Shown one piece after another: positions 1-5,420 of a DNA stretch of 5,933 bases. The stretch lies in NCBI RefSeq assembly GCF_019052655.1, contig NZ_JAHQVB010000093.1:1-5933 (forward strand). Reading direction: 5' to 3'. The stretch's first letter is position 1, and every line of letters begins with the position of its first letter. The position numbers and the translations under genes are program-made. The notes beneath the pieces are model-generated. The model saw nothing but the letters and a program-made list of their open reading frames with translations. It did not search any database and was not told the origin of the DNA. This DNA comes from Holdemanella porci (GTDB lineage: Bacteria > Bacillota_I > Bacilli_A > Erysipelotrichales > Erysipelotrichaceae).

Positions 1-152
1 ATTTTTAGAATATGAGTGTAATTTTGTCTTGACAAAGGTCACTTCATAACAGGTGAATGATGCCTTAAAATCATGACTCACGGTAATTTTAGAAAAGAAA
101 GTAAAGCAGTCGTTGTCTAAGAGTGAGAATGAAATTTTAGATTTCATGAAAG
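1..152. other. Unassigned upstream stretch
   Basis: I could not assign this segment to a gene. On the plus strand a 15-codon open tail (FLEYECNFVLTKVTS, stop at 47-49) could be the end of a gene entering from the left. On the minus strand a frame stays open from an ATG at 147-145 to the window edge, but no Shine-Dalgarno sequence precedes that ATG. A 6-bp hairpin (130-135 with 141-146, loop TTTAG) lies just before the terminator at 153-176, so the stretch is probably the 3' end and untranslated tail of a plus-strand transcript. Confidence 0.3.
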
Positions 153-176
153 AGTCACTTTTTAGTGGCTTTTTTT
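153..176 (+). terminator. Intrinsic terminator of the upstream transcript
   Basis: A 7-bp stem (AGTCACT at 153-159 with AGTGGCT at 164-170, one G-T wobble) closes a TTTT loop and runs into a T-tract to 176. It ends whatever transcript enters from the left and separates it from the tRNA promoter ten bases downstream. Confidence 0.75.
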
Positions 177-185
177 AAAAAATCC

Positions 186-214
186 TTGCATGAAATTCTA
201 TCTTTTGATATAAT
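186..214 (+). promoter_or_regulatory. Promoter of the tRNA-Leu pair
   Basis: A -35 box TTGCAT (186-191) and a perfect -10 box TATAAT (209-214) are separated by 17 bases. The -10 is also extended (TGA before TATAAT). The predicted start, about 220-222, lies only a few bases before the first tRNA at 226, which fits a stable-RNA promoter with a very short leader. Confidence 0.88.
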
Positions 215-225
215 AGTCAAGCAAT

Positions 226-312
226 GCCCGGGTGGTGAAATTGGTAGACGCAGTGGACTCAAAATCCACCGGTAGCGATACCGTGCCGGTTCGAGTCCGG
301 CCCTGGGCACCA
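226..312 (+). tRNA. tRNA-Leu (anticodon CAA), copy 1
   Basis: This 87-nt class II tRNA reads UUG leucine codons. The acceptor stem GCCCGGG (226-232) pairs with CCTGGGC (302-308), followed by discriminator A309 and an encoded CCA (310-312). The anticodon arm GTGGA/TCCAC holds the loop CTCAAAA with anticodon CAA at 260-262. A long variable arm (GGTAGCGATACC) and a T arm GCCGG-TTCGAGT-CCGGC are present, as expected for leucine tRNAs. It is the first gene after the promoter at 186-214 and should be co-transcribed with the second copy. Confidence 0.97.
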
Positions 313-338
313 TTTTTAAAATTAAATATTTATTTTTT

Positions 339-425
339 GCCCGGGTGGTGAAATTGGTAGACGCAGTGGACTCAAAATCCACCGGTAGCGATACCGTGCC
401 GGTTCGAGTCCGGCCCTGGGCACCA
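339..425 (+). tRNA. tRNA-Leu (anticodon CAA), copy 2
   Basis: This is identical base for base to the copy at 226-312, including the encoded CCA; its anticodon is at 373-375. The two genes are separated by a 26-base AT-rich spacer with no promoter or terminator, so they form one transcript ending at the terminator at 438-468. The perfect identity implies recent duplication or ongoing gene conversion. Confidence 0.97.
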
Positions 426-437
426 TTTTGAATTGTT

Positions 438-468
438 GGATCAAGTTTTTCGGGCTTGGTCCTTTTTT
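438..468 (+). terminator. Intrinsic terminator of the tRNA-Leu transcript
   Basis: An 8-bp stem (GGATCAAG at 438-445 with CTTGGTCC at 455-462, one wobble) has a 9-nt loop and is followed by six T (463-468). It lies 12 bases after the CCA of the second tRNA. The T-tract ends just before the -10 element of the next promoter, so the tRNA terminator and the mnmA promoter are packed together. Confidence 0.88.
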
Positions 469-469
469 A

Positions 470-478
470 TGATATAAT
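470..478 (+). promoter_or_regulatory. Extended -10 promoter of the mnmA operon
   Basis: A perfect TATAAT (473-478) is preceded by TGA (470-472), giving the same extended -10 (TGATATAAT) as the tRNA promoter. No good -35 is visible; TTCGGG at 449-454 with an 18-base gap is the best candidate and lies inside the terminator loop. The extended -10 may compensate. The predicted start near 484-486 leaves a leader of under 20 bases before mnmA. Confidence 0.65.
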
Positions 479-501
479 TTTTGATAGTTGGAGGATTACA
501 T

Positions 502-1662
502 ATGAAAGTATTAGTTGGATTAAGTGGTGGTGTAGATTCTGCTGTTGCAGCTTATTTATTAAAGAAACAAGGGTATGATGTGACTTGTTGTTTTATGCGT
601 AACTGGGATAGTTTTGCGAATAATGATATTGCAGGAAATCCTACAATCAAAGATGATACTTGTCCTCAGGAACAGGATTATTTAGATGCGTTAGCGGTTG
701 CCAATCATTTGGATTTACCTTTACAACGTGTTGATTTTATTGAAGAGTATTGGGATAACGTATTTAAAACGTTTTTAAGTGAATATGAAAAGGGCCGTAC
801 GCCAAATCCAGATATTTTATGTAATAAATATATTAAGTTTGATTCATTTTTTGAATATGCTATGAAACAAGGTTTTGATAAGGTGGCTACAGGGCATTAT
901 GCTTCAAACAAAGAGGATGAGACTGGCTTTACGTATTTAACACGTGCCAAAGACCAGAATAAAGACCAGACATATTTCTTGTGTCAGGTTGAAAAGAGTA
1001 AGGTGGCTAAAACGATTTTTCCTTTGGCAAATTTAGAAAAGCCAGAAATTCGTCAGATTGCTTCTGAATTAAACTTAGAATCGGTTGCAACAAAGAAAGA
1101 TAGTACGGGTATTTGTTTTATTGGAGAAAGAAACTTCAGACAATTCTTATCGAACTATCTTCCTAGTAAAGATGGTGACATTGTAGATGTGAATACAGGT
1201 AAAGTCATTGCACGTCATGTGGGCGTTTTATATTACACGATTGGACAAAGAAAAGGTTTAAATATAGATCATGAAAAGGGTCCTTGGTTTGTGGTTGGAA
1301 AAGATGTTGTGAAGAACATTCTTTATGTATGTCGTACAGATCAAAGAGATTTATTGTATTCAGATTCGTGTGTTGTAAAAGGAATCAACTGGATTTTGCC
1401 ATGTTTGGATGAGATTCCAACAAAGTGTACTTGTAAATTTAGGTATCGTCAAAAGGATCAGGATATTGAAATCGAAAGATTGGATGATACAAGTGTGTTA
1501 GTAAAATATCCACAAACGATTGCGTCTGTTACAGAAGGACAGGAAGCTGTATTCTACGATGGTGACAAGTGCATTGGTGGGGGTGTCATTGAAGAAGTCT
1601 TCAAGGAAGGCAAGAATTTAAATCAATTGATTATGGAGACAGCCAATGGACATCGAGGCTAG
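502..1662 (+). CDS. mnmA: tRNA-uridine 2-sulfurtransferase MnmA
   Basis: MnmA installs the 2-thio group on wobble uridine 34 of tRNA-Lys, -Glu and -Gln, activating the base with ATP and taking persulfide sulfur from a cysteine desulfurase relay; it acts in the cytoplasm. The 386-residue protein has the normal family length. Visible landmarks are the N-terminal PP-loop SGGVDS (8-13) for ATP binding, NPDILCNKYIKF with the probable catalytic Cys107, TGHYA (130-134), DQTYFL (155-160) and STGICFIGER with the second catalytic Cys205. C-terminal beta domains follow. I chose the ATG at 502 because GGAGG (490-494) lies 7 bases before it and family members start directly with MKVLVGLSGG. A frame extending back to TTG at 481 would add seven residues ahead of this site. 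Its last 17 bases overlap the helicase gene, so the two are translationally linked. Confidence 0.97.
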   Translation: MKVLVGLSGGVDSAVAAYLLKKQGYDVTCCFMRNWDSFANNDIAGNPTIKDDTCPQEQDYLDALAVANHLDLPLQRVDFIEEYWDNVFKTFLSEYEKGRTPNPDILCNKYIKFDSFFEYAMKQGFDKVATGHYASNKEDETGFTYLTRAKDQNKDQTYFLCQVEKSKVAKTIFPLANLEKPEIRQIASELNLESVATKKDSTGICFIGERNFRQFLSNYLPSKDGDIVDVNTGKVIARHVGVLYYTIGQRKGLNIDHEKGPWFVVGKDVVKNILYVCRTDQRDLLYSDSCVVKGINWILPCLDEIPTKCTCKFRYRQKDQDIEIERLDDTSVLVKYPQTIASVTEGQEAVFYDGDKCIGGGVIEEVFKEGKNLNQLIMETANGHRG

Positions 1663-3751
1663 GCTTGAATATATCATATTTGAAAATAAAGCCAATCATT
1701 ATGTCGTTGCTGGATTTTCAGAATTAAAGACGTATCATAATTTTACAGCGGCTGGAAGAATTGAAGATCCAATCGAAGATCAAGAATATGTTTTGCATGG
1801 GGAATATGTAAAACACCCTAAGTATGGGGAGCAGTTTCGTGTGGATATGGCCAAAAAGAAATTGCCAGACAATTCGGATGCGATTATTCATTTTCTTTGT
1901 GGTGAGAATTTTCCTACGATTGGTAAAAAAACAGCCGAAAGTATTTATGAGACTCTTGGTGAGAATTGCTTAGAGAAGATTCATAATAATCCAGAACTTT
2001 TACATGAAGTGCCCAATTTGACTGCCAAAAAGATGTTAATTATTCAAAAGGGCATTCAAGAATTTACAGGATTTAATGAGACATACGCAAAGCTATTAAA
2101 GTATGGCTTGAGTCCAAGACAGATTCAGATGTTATTGGACACATATGATAATGTGTTGGATGTGATTGAAGAGGATTGTTTCAAACCTTATTATGAAGTG
2201 TATGGTTTTGGATATAAAACTGCTTGTAAGATGGCAAGTGCCATAGGCTTATCCAATGAGGATCCAAGAAGATTGGATGCCTATATTTATGAATTAGCTA
2301 GACAACTATCTATGGCAACTGGAAATACATATATTACATTTGCGACAATCTTTCAAAATGTACGTGGTGTAAATGAATCCTTGATTCAGGAAAGTATTGA
2401 TCGTTTGGTTTCACTTCAATATTTGTATGTTGAAAATACTAGAATCTATCCTTTTACTTTACATGAAGATGAGGTCGTGATTGCCAAAGAGTTGAAGACT
2501 CATTTATTTGAAGTGGAAAGTGTGGATGTTGAATCAAAAATCAAACAAGTAGAGTTTAGTTTAGCTATAACATATGATCAGGAACAAAAGGATGCGATTC
2601 AATTGTTCTTCGATCGTTCGTTCATGATTTTAACGGGTGGTCCAGGTACTGGTAAGACAACAACTGTAAAAGGAATCTTGGAAATTTGTAAGGATGTGTA
2701 TCCAGATAGTAAGATTCAGCTTTGTGCACCGACAGGAAGGGCTTCAAAGCGACTTGCACAACTTTCAAATTGTGATTCAAGAACCATTCATTCCTTGCTG
2801 CAGTGGAACTTAGAAGATAATTCCTTTGGCAAAAATGAGGATGATCCATTAGATATCGACTTTATTATTGTGGATGAGTTTAGTATGGTGGATACCCACT
2901 TATTTGCCCAATTATTAAAGGCGCTTCCTCAGCGTTGTCGCATTCTTTTAATTGGTGATGAAGATCAGTTAGAGAGTGTGGGTCCTGGAAAGGTGTTAGA
3001 AGATCTAATTAAATCGGATGTGATTGATACGGTCCATCTAAAGAAGATTTTTAGACAGTCAAGTGGTTCTGGAATCGTGACTTTGGCAAAAGAAATTCGT
3101 GAAGAAACTACGTGTCATTATGAGGATGGTGTTGAGTTTATTGAAAGAACAACGCCAAAAATTATGGATGCCCTAATCGATTATGTCAAAGATATGGATC
3201 TAGATTCCATGCAGATATTGGCACCAATGTATAAGGGGGCTGCTGGTATTGATGAGATCAATCGTCAGATGCAGGTGTTGTTCAATCCAAAAAGTCCGCA
3301 AAAGAATCAGATGAAGGTAGGAACAACAATCTTTCGTGAAAACGATAAGGTCATGTTGTTGAAGAATTTACCGGATGAAGATGTTTATAATGGGGATATT
3401 GGTACGATTGTTGAAATTGATTCAAAACAGAATGTGATTTCAGTGGATTTCACAAATGCGATCGTTGATTTTTCAACAGACTTTCTATATTACTTAAAAC
3501 ACGCATGGTGTATCAGCGTTCATAAATCTCAAGGTAATGAATATCAGACGGTATTCTGTATTGTGGATGTGAATGCGAAAAATATGTTAGAAAAGCGTCT
3601 TTTATATACAGCGATTTCGCGTGCTAAAAAACAGCTTTTTATTATTGGCAATAGGAGCTTATTTGAAACGCAGGTGCGCTTAAAATTAAAGCGTATCCGT
3701 CAAACAACGTTGCAGGAAAGAATTTATGAAGAAACCAAAAAATTTTTTTAG
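1646..3751 (+). CDS. recD2: RecD2-like ATP-dependent DNA helicase (SF1B)
   Basis: This is a RecD-like 5'-3' DNA helicase of the RecD2 type, which acts without RecBC and is linked in other Firmicutes to replication-fork and repair functions. It has 701 residues, shorter than the roughly 800 I recall for the Bacillus protein. An N-terminal OB-like region (about 1-70) and helix-hairpin-helix region (about 75-200) precede the motor. Motor landmarks are Walker A GGPGTGKTT (331-339), motif Ia APTGRAS (361-367), Walker B VDEFSM (409-414), motif III GDEDQLESVGPG (437-448), FRQ (469-471), SVHKSQGNEY (624-633) and motif VI YTAISRAKK (654-662). All core ATPase residues are present. The ATG at 1646 lies inside the 3' end of mnmA, with GGAG (1635-1638) 7 bases upstream, so it is expressed from the mnmA promoter. 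Motif III has Glu where family members usually have Pro (DQLPS). Confidence 0.95.
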   Translation: MDIEARLEYIIFENKANHYVVAGFSELKTYHNFTAAGRIEDPIEDQEYVLHGEYVKHPKYGEQFRVDMAKKKLPDNSDAIIHFLCGENFPTIGKKTAESIYETLGENCLEKIHNNPELLHEVPNLTAKKMLIIQKGIQEFTGFNETYAKLLKYGLSPRQIQMLLDTYDNVLDVIEEDCFKPYYEVYGFGYKTACKMASAIGLSNEDPRRLDAYIYELARQLSMATGNTYITFATIFQNVRGVNESLIQESIDRLVSLQYLYVENTRIYPFTLHEDEVVIAKELKTHLFEVESVDVESKIKQVEFSLAITYDQEQKDAIQLFFDRSFMILTGGPGTGKTTTVKGILEICKDVYPDSKIQLCAPTGRASKRLAQLSNCDSRTIHSLLQWNLEDNSFGKNEDDPLDIDFIIVDEFSMVDTHLFAQLLKALPQRCRILLIGDEDQLESVGPGKVLEDLIKSDVIDTVHLKKIFRQSSGSGIVTLAKEIREETTCHYEDGVEFIERTTPKIMDALIDYVKDMDLDSMQILAPMYKGAAGIDEINRQMQVLFNPKSPQKNQMKVGTTIFRENDKVMLLKNLPDEDVYNGDIGTIVEIDSKQNVISVDFTNAIVDFSTDFLYYLKHAWCISVHKSQGNEYQTVFCIVDVNAKNMLEKRLLYTAISRAKKQLFIIGNRSLFETQVRLKLKRIRQTTLQERIYEETKKFF

Positions 3752-3770
3752 CTGAAAAAACGGAAAGGCG

Positions 3771-3890
3771 ACAAAACCCCTACATGAACCAAATTTTCAA
3801 AATGAGGGAAAAATCGAAAAAATCTACAAAACCCATACATGAACCTAATTTTCTAAATTGGACAAAAACGGGAAAAATCGACAAAACCCC
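3771..3890. repeat. Imperfect 55-base tandem repeat, about 2.2 copies
   Basis: Copies begin at 3771, 3826 and 3881, exactly 55 bases apart, each opening with ACAAAACCC. The first two continue with TACATGAACC, then AATTTTC and an A-rich tail carrying GGGAAAAATCG at a shifted position. The third diverges after about 11 bases. The array lies right after the helicase stop codon. An open frame crosses it on the plus strand but shows no ribosome binding site or protein-like character. The function is unknown. Confidence 0.7.
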
Positions 3891-3918
3891 TGTTTTTCAA
3901 CTTGTTTCATGGACAAAA

Positions 3919-3960
3919 AAAGAGAAGTATGACTCCAGAATTGGACATACTTCTTTTTCT
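3919..3960. terminator. Bidirectional intrinsic terminator
   Basis: A 9-bp stem (AGAAGTATG at 3923-3931 with CATACTTCT at 3946-3954) is extended by A/T pairs at its base. Inside, a second 4-bp stem (TCCA 3934-3937 with TGGA 3942-3945) sits across an AC bulge. The plus strand leaves on TTTTTCTTTTT and the minus strand on a CTCTTTTTTT run. It can therefore end both the mnmA-helicase transcript from the left and minus-strand transcription of the zinc-ribbon remnant from the right. Confidence 0.85.
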
Positions 3961-3970
3961 TTTTGGCAGG

Positions 3971-4153
3971 CTAGAGAAGCCTATAGATTTCTTTTTGGTG
4001 ACGACCGCTGCAATAGGTGCAAGAAACGAAACCACGTTCAAACTTTTCTACACGCATAGCGATTGACTGCTGATATTTTCGATCACAGTCTTTGCATTGC
4101 CAGTAAACCATTTCTTTGCTTGTAGGCAGTACTTCGTCAGGAGAAAGCTCTAA
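3971..4153 (-). pseudogene. 3' remnant of a DUF4379-like zinc-ribbon protein gene
   Basis: Sixty codons are open on the minus strand, ending at a TAG (3973-3971) close to the bidirectional terminator. The peptide reads LELSPDEVLPTSKEM, then VYWQCKDC, and ends with SCTYCSGRHQKEIYRLL. Two CxxC pairs (Cys20/23 and Cys45/48 of the fragment), the Tyr-Trp-x-Cys start and the C-x-YCSGR end match the treble-clef/zinc-ribbon repeat known as DUF4379. Such repeats are often found at the end of larger accessory or phage-related nuclease-type proteins. Upstream the frame hits TAA at 4156-4154 with no credible start. An internal ATG (4111-4109) would give 46 residues but lacks a clear ribosome binding site. 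I infer that the 5' part was lost when the neighbouring DNA arrived or was deleted. A stand-alone small zinc-ribbon protein is less likely. Confidence 0.6.
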
Positions 4154-4253
4154 TTACTCCAACCGCAATCTCGAGCAAAGAGCTAGAAAAGAAATTGTTA
4201 AAACATTCAAAATTGAAAGAGGGAATATTGGAATTAATAGGATTAAAATAATA
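4154..4253. other. Unassigned junction between zinc-ribbon remnant and abi gene
   Basis: About 100 AT-rich bases lie between the broken zinc-ribbon frame and the stop codon of the abi gene. I see no clear terminator for the abi transcript, only the short AT palindrome ATAATATTAT at 4247-4256. One plus-strand frame reads KEIVKTFKIERGNIGINRIKIIL, faintly like the GxYGxxRI segment of IS3-family transposases, but too short and degenerate to call. This is the likely left border of the acquired abi segment. Confidence 0.4.
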
Positions 4254-5195
4254 TTATATTTTCAACCATTTGGTTATATGTTGATTTCCCATTTTACCAA
4301 GAATTTTTTTAGCCATCCATCTTTTGCCTCTTACTGTGTATTTTAAGTAAAATTTAAATATGCTCATTTTAATTGCTCTGATTTCACGGTCTGTCGAAAA
4401 AAAAGATAGAACTTTCAATGTATCCATATAGTTTATTGCACTTTGGCTTAAATGAAATTCGTTTATGCCAGCTTGAACGTTCACTGTAGATATTCTATGA
4501 GATTTTGAAAATCTATAAATCATGGCTCCATGCGCACAAGAATTCCTAATTTCTTTTAAAATATATATACCAAATTCAAATCCATCATCTGAAAATTTAT
4601 CCATTTTTAAATCCTTCTTCACTTCATTTTTTGTTATAGGGTCTAAAAATTGGATAAATAAGATGGTTGTACCCAAAACTATTCCTTTTAGTGCAATCCA
4701 AAAAGGTAATTTATCATAAGCAGCCATATAATTGTTCTGGCGTTTTAGTTTTTGAACATAGTCATTATCGGTAAAAGGTGTGAAATCAGAAAATTTGTAA
4801 TAAAGCGCTCGTTGAGTCGGCTGAATATAATTATTGGGATTCAGATATTCTTCAGTTCGGGAAATATTATAACAATATCTACCAGAAAAACGATATGCTA
4901 GTGAATTTTTTAACTTTGATTCTGCTGATAAAAGCGAATTCATTGTAAGCTTAGATAATTCATTATTAAATGAATAAACACCATATAAATCTTCAAAAAA
5001 GATATGAGAAAAATATTCTTTAGAAGAAGTATTGGGTTTACAAAATAATTTTTCATTAGCGTTTATGATATCAAAATATGGATGTTCTAATAAAATCTCT
5101 TTGGCCTTATTTATATTTTTAAATAATAGTCCTCTAGATTGTAATATCCCAATACGCTCATTAATCGTTTTATATTCTTTATTAATGGTTGCCAT
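4254..5195 (-). CDS. Abi_2 (AbiF/AbiD-like) HEPN abortive-infection protein
   Basis: This 313-residue protein resembles the Abi_2 family (AbiD/AbiF), phage abortive-infection proteins whose fold belongs to the HEPN RNase superfamily. Landmarks are a first conserved helix (AESKLKNSLAYRFS, 91-104), the family hallmark LPFWIALKGIVLGTT (163-177) and the HEPN motif IRNSCAHGAMIYRF (216-229), in which Arg217 and His222 form the R-x4-H catalytic pair. The C-terminus is basic. No signal peptide or convincing membrane segment is visible, so it should be cytoplasmic. I chose the ATG at 5195-5193 because AAGGTGAG (5209-5202) lies six bases before it. A longer open frame back to 5252 would run through the terminator hairpin of the small RNA and is rejected. 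The gene is visibly AT-richer than mnmA, which suggests horizontal acquisition. It has no protein antitoxin beside it; the adjoining structured RNA is the natural candidate. Expected action is RNA cleavage on infection, leading to growth arrest. The family call is strong; the activity is inferred. Confidence 0.9.
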   Translation of the reverse strand: MATINKEYKTINERIGILQSRGLLFKNINKAKEILLEHPYFDIINANEKLFCKPNTSSKEYFSHIFFEDLYGVYSFNNELSKLTMNSLLSAESKLKNSLAYRFSGRYCYNISRTEEYLNPNNYIQPTQRALYYKFSDFTPFTDNDYVQKLKRQNNYMAAYDKLPFWIALKGIVLGTTILFIQFLDPITKNEVKKDLKMDKFSDDGFEFGIYILKEIRNSCAHGAMIYRFSKSHRISTVNVQAGINEFHLSQSAINYMDTLKVLSFFSTDREIRAIKMSIFKFYLKYTVRGKRWMAKKILGKMGNQHITKWLKI

Positions 5196-5210
5196 AAATT
5201 TCTCACCTTT

Positions 5211-5240
5211 AAAAAAAAGCAGAAGGAAATATCCTTCTGC
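5211..5240 (-). terminator. Intrinsic terminator between the small RNA and the HEPN gene
   Basis: A perfect 9-bp stem (GCAGAAGGA at 5240-5232 with TCCTTCTGC at 5227-5219) has a TATT loop and eight U (5218-5211). The ribosome binding site of the HEPN gene begins one base after the U-tract. Most transcripts should stop here as small RNA, and a minority reading through would carry the toxin message, the same dosage logic as in type III toxin-antitoxin loci. Confidence 0.92.
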
Positions 5241-5335
5241 CGGCAAATGCATGCCGTCCGCCCTAGTTGACTTTGCCTCATTAAAAGGAGCTACCTTTCA
5301 ATTTCAACGGCATAATCTCATGCGGCCCCGTTACT
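5211..5335 (-). ncRNA. Structured small RNA upstream of the HEPN gene, candidate RNA antitoxin
   Basis: A transcript of about 125 nt is predicted from a start near 5335-5334 to the U-tract ending at 5211. It is GC-richer than its surroundings and strongly folded. Supported helices are: AACGG (5332-5328) with CCGUU (5310-5306), plus CAU/AUG inside; hairpin UUGAAAGG (5301-5294) with CCUUUUAA (5288-5281), loop UAGCU; CGGCA (5256-5252) with UGCCG (5245-5241); and the terminator stem. Competing pairings also exist: GUUGA (5308-5304) with UCAAC (5270-5266), AUGCCGU (5313-5307) with ACGGCAU (5257-5251), and CCGC (5325-5322) with GCGG (5261-5258). These hint at a pseudoknot or a switch. No open frame with a ribosome binding site lies in it. 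As I recall, a conserved RNA class (the abiF motif) is known upstream of abiF genes, and such RNAs are reported to act as antitoxins. Membership is inferred from position and architecture, not from a covariance search. A cis-acting attenuator is the alternative. Confidence 0.8.
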
Positions 5336-5341
5336 GACTAT

Positions 5342-5370
5342 AATATAACATATTTTTTTGAATAATGCAA
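5342..5370 (-). promoter_or_regulatory. Promoter of the small RNA and, by read-through, the HEPN gene
   Basis: On the minus strand a -35 box TTGCAT (5370-5365, the same hexamer as in the tRNA promoter) and a -10 box TATATT (5347-5342) are 17 bases apart. TG lies one base before the -10 (TGT-TATATT). The predicted start is at A5335 or G5334. An 8-base inverted repeat, GACTATAA (5336-5343) and TTATAGTC (5379-5386), brackets the promoter and could be an operator, though it is AT-rich enough to be chance. Confidence 0.82.
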
Positions 5371-5420
5371 AAATTAATTTATAGTCCCTCTACAATATGC
5401 CATATAATTTCTCTTCGTCC

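Noticed and set aside
1..147. Minus-strand frame open from ATG 147-145 to the window edge
   Set aside because: There is no ribosome binding site, the ATG sits beside a plus-strand terminator, and 49 open codons can occur by chance in this composition.
155..382. Minus-strand open frame of 75 codons over the tRNA genes
   Set aside because: It is antisense to the first tRNA-Leu gene and part of the second. The peptide (GLEPARYRYRWILSPLRL) is a familiar artefact of translating leucine tRNAs backwards.
481..501. Seven-residue N-terminal extension of MnmA from TTG at 481
   Set aside because: The GGAGG site lies inside this extension and is correctly spaced for the ATG at 502, where family members begin.
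3771..3890. CRISPR array
   Set aside because: The 55-base units are imperfect, contiguous and barely more than two copies, with no unique spacers and no cas genes in view.
3784..4059. Plus-strand open frame of 91 codons
   Set aside because: It runs across the 55-base repeats, the bidirectional terminator and the antisense of the zinc-ribbon remnant, and has no ribosome binding site.
4116..4346. Plus-strand open frame of 76 codons
   Set aside because: Its second half is antisense to the abi gene and no ribosome binding site precedes it. Only the faint transposase-like stretch was kept, as a low-interest note.
5196..5252. Longer abi protein starting at 5252
   Set aside because: The added 19 residues would be encoded by the terminator hairpin and U-tract of the small RNA. 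The ATG at 5195 has the proper ribosome binding site.
5211..5335. Metabolite riboswitch or T-box controlling the abi gene
   Set aside because: No known riboswitch or T-box signature (such as the GGGTGG-type T-box sequence) is visible, and the downstream gene is not metabolic. An RNA antitoxin fits better, though a cis-attenuator role cannot be excluded.
5032..5337. Plus-strand open frame of 101 codons
   Set aside because: It is antisense to the start of the abi gene and to the small RNA, with no start signals.
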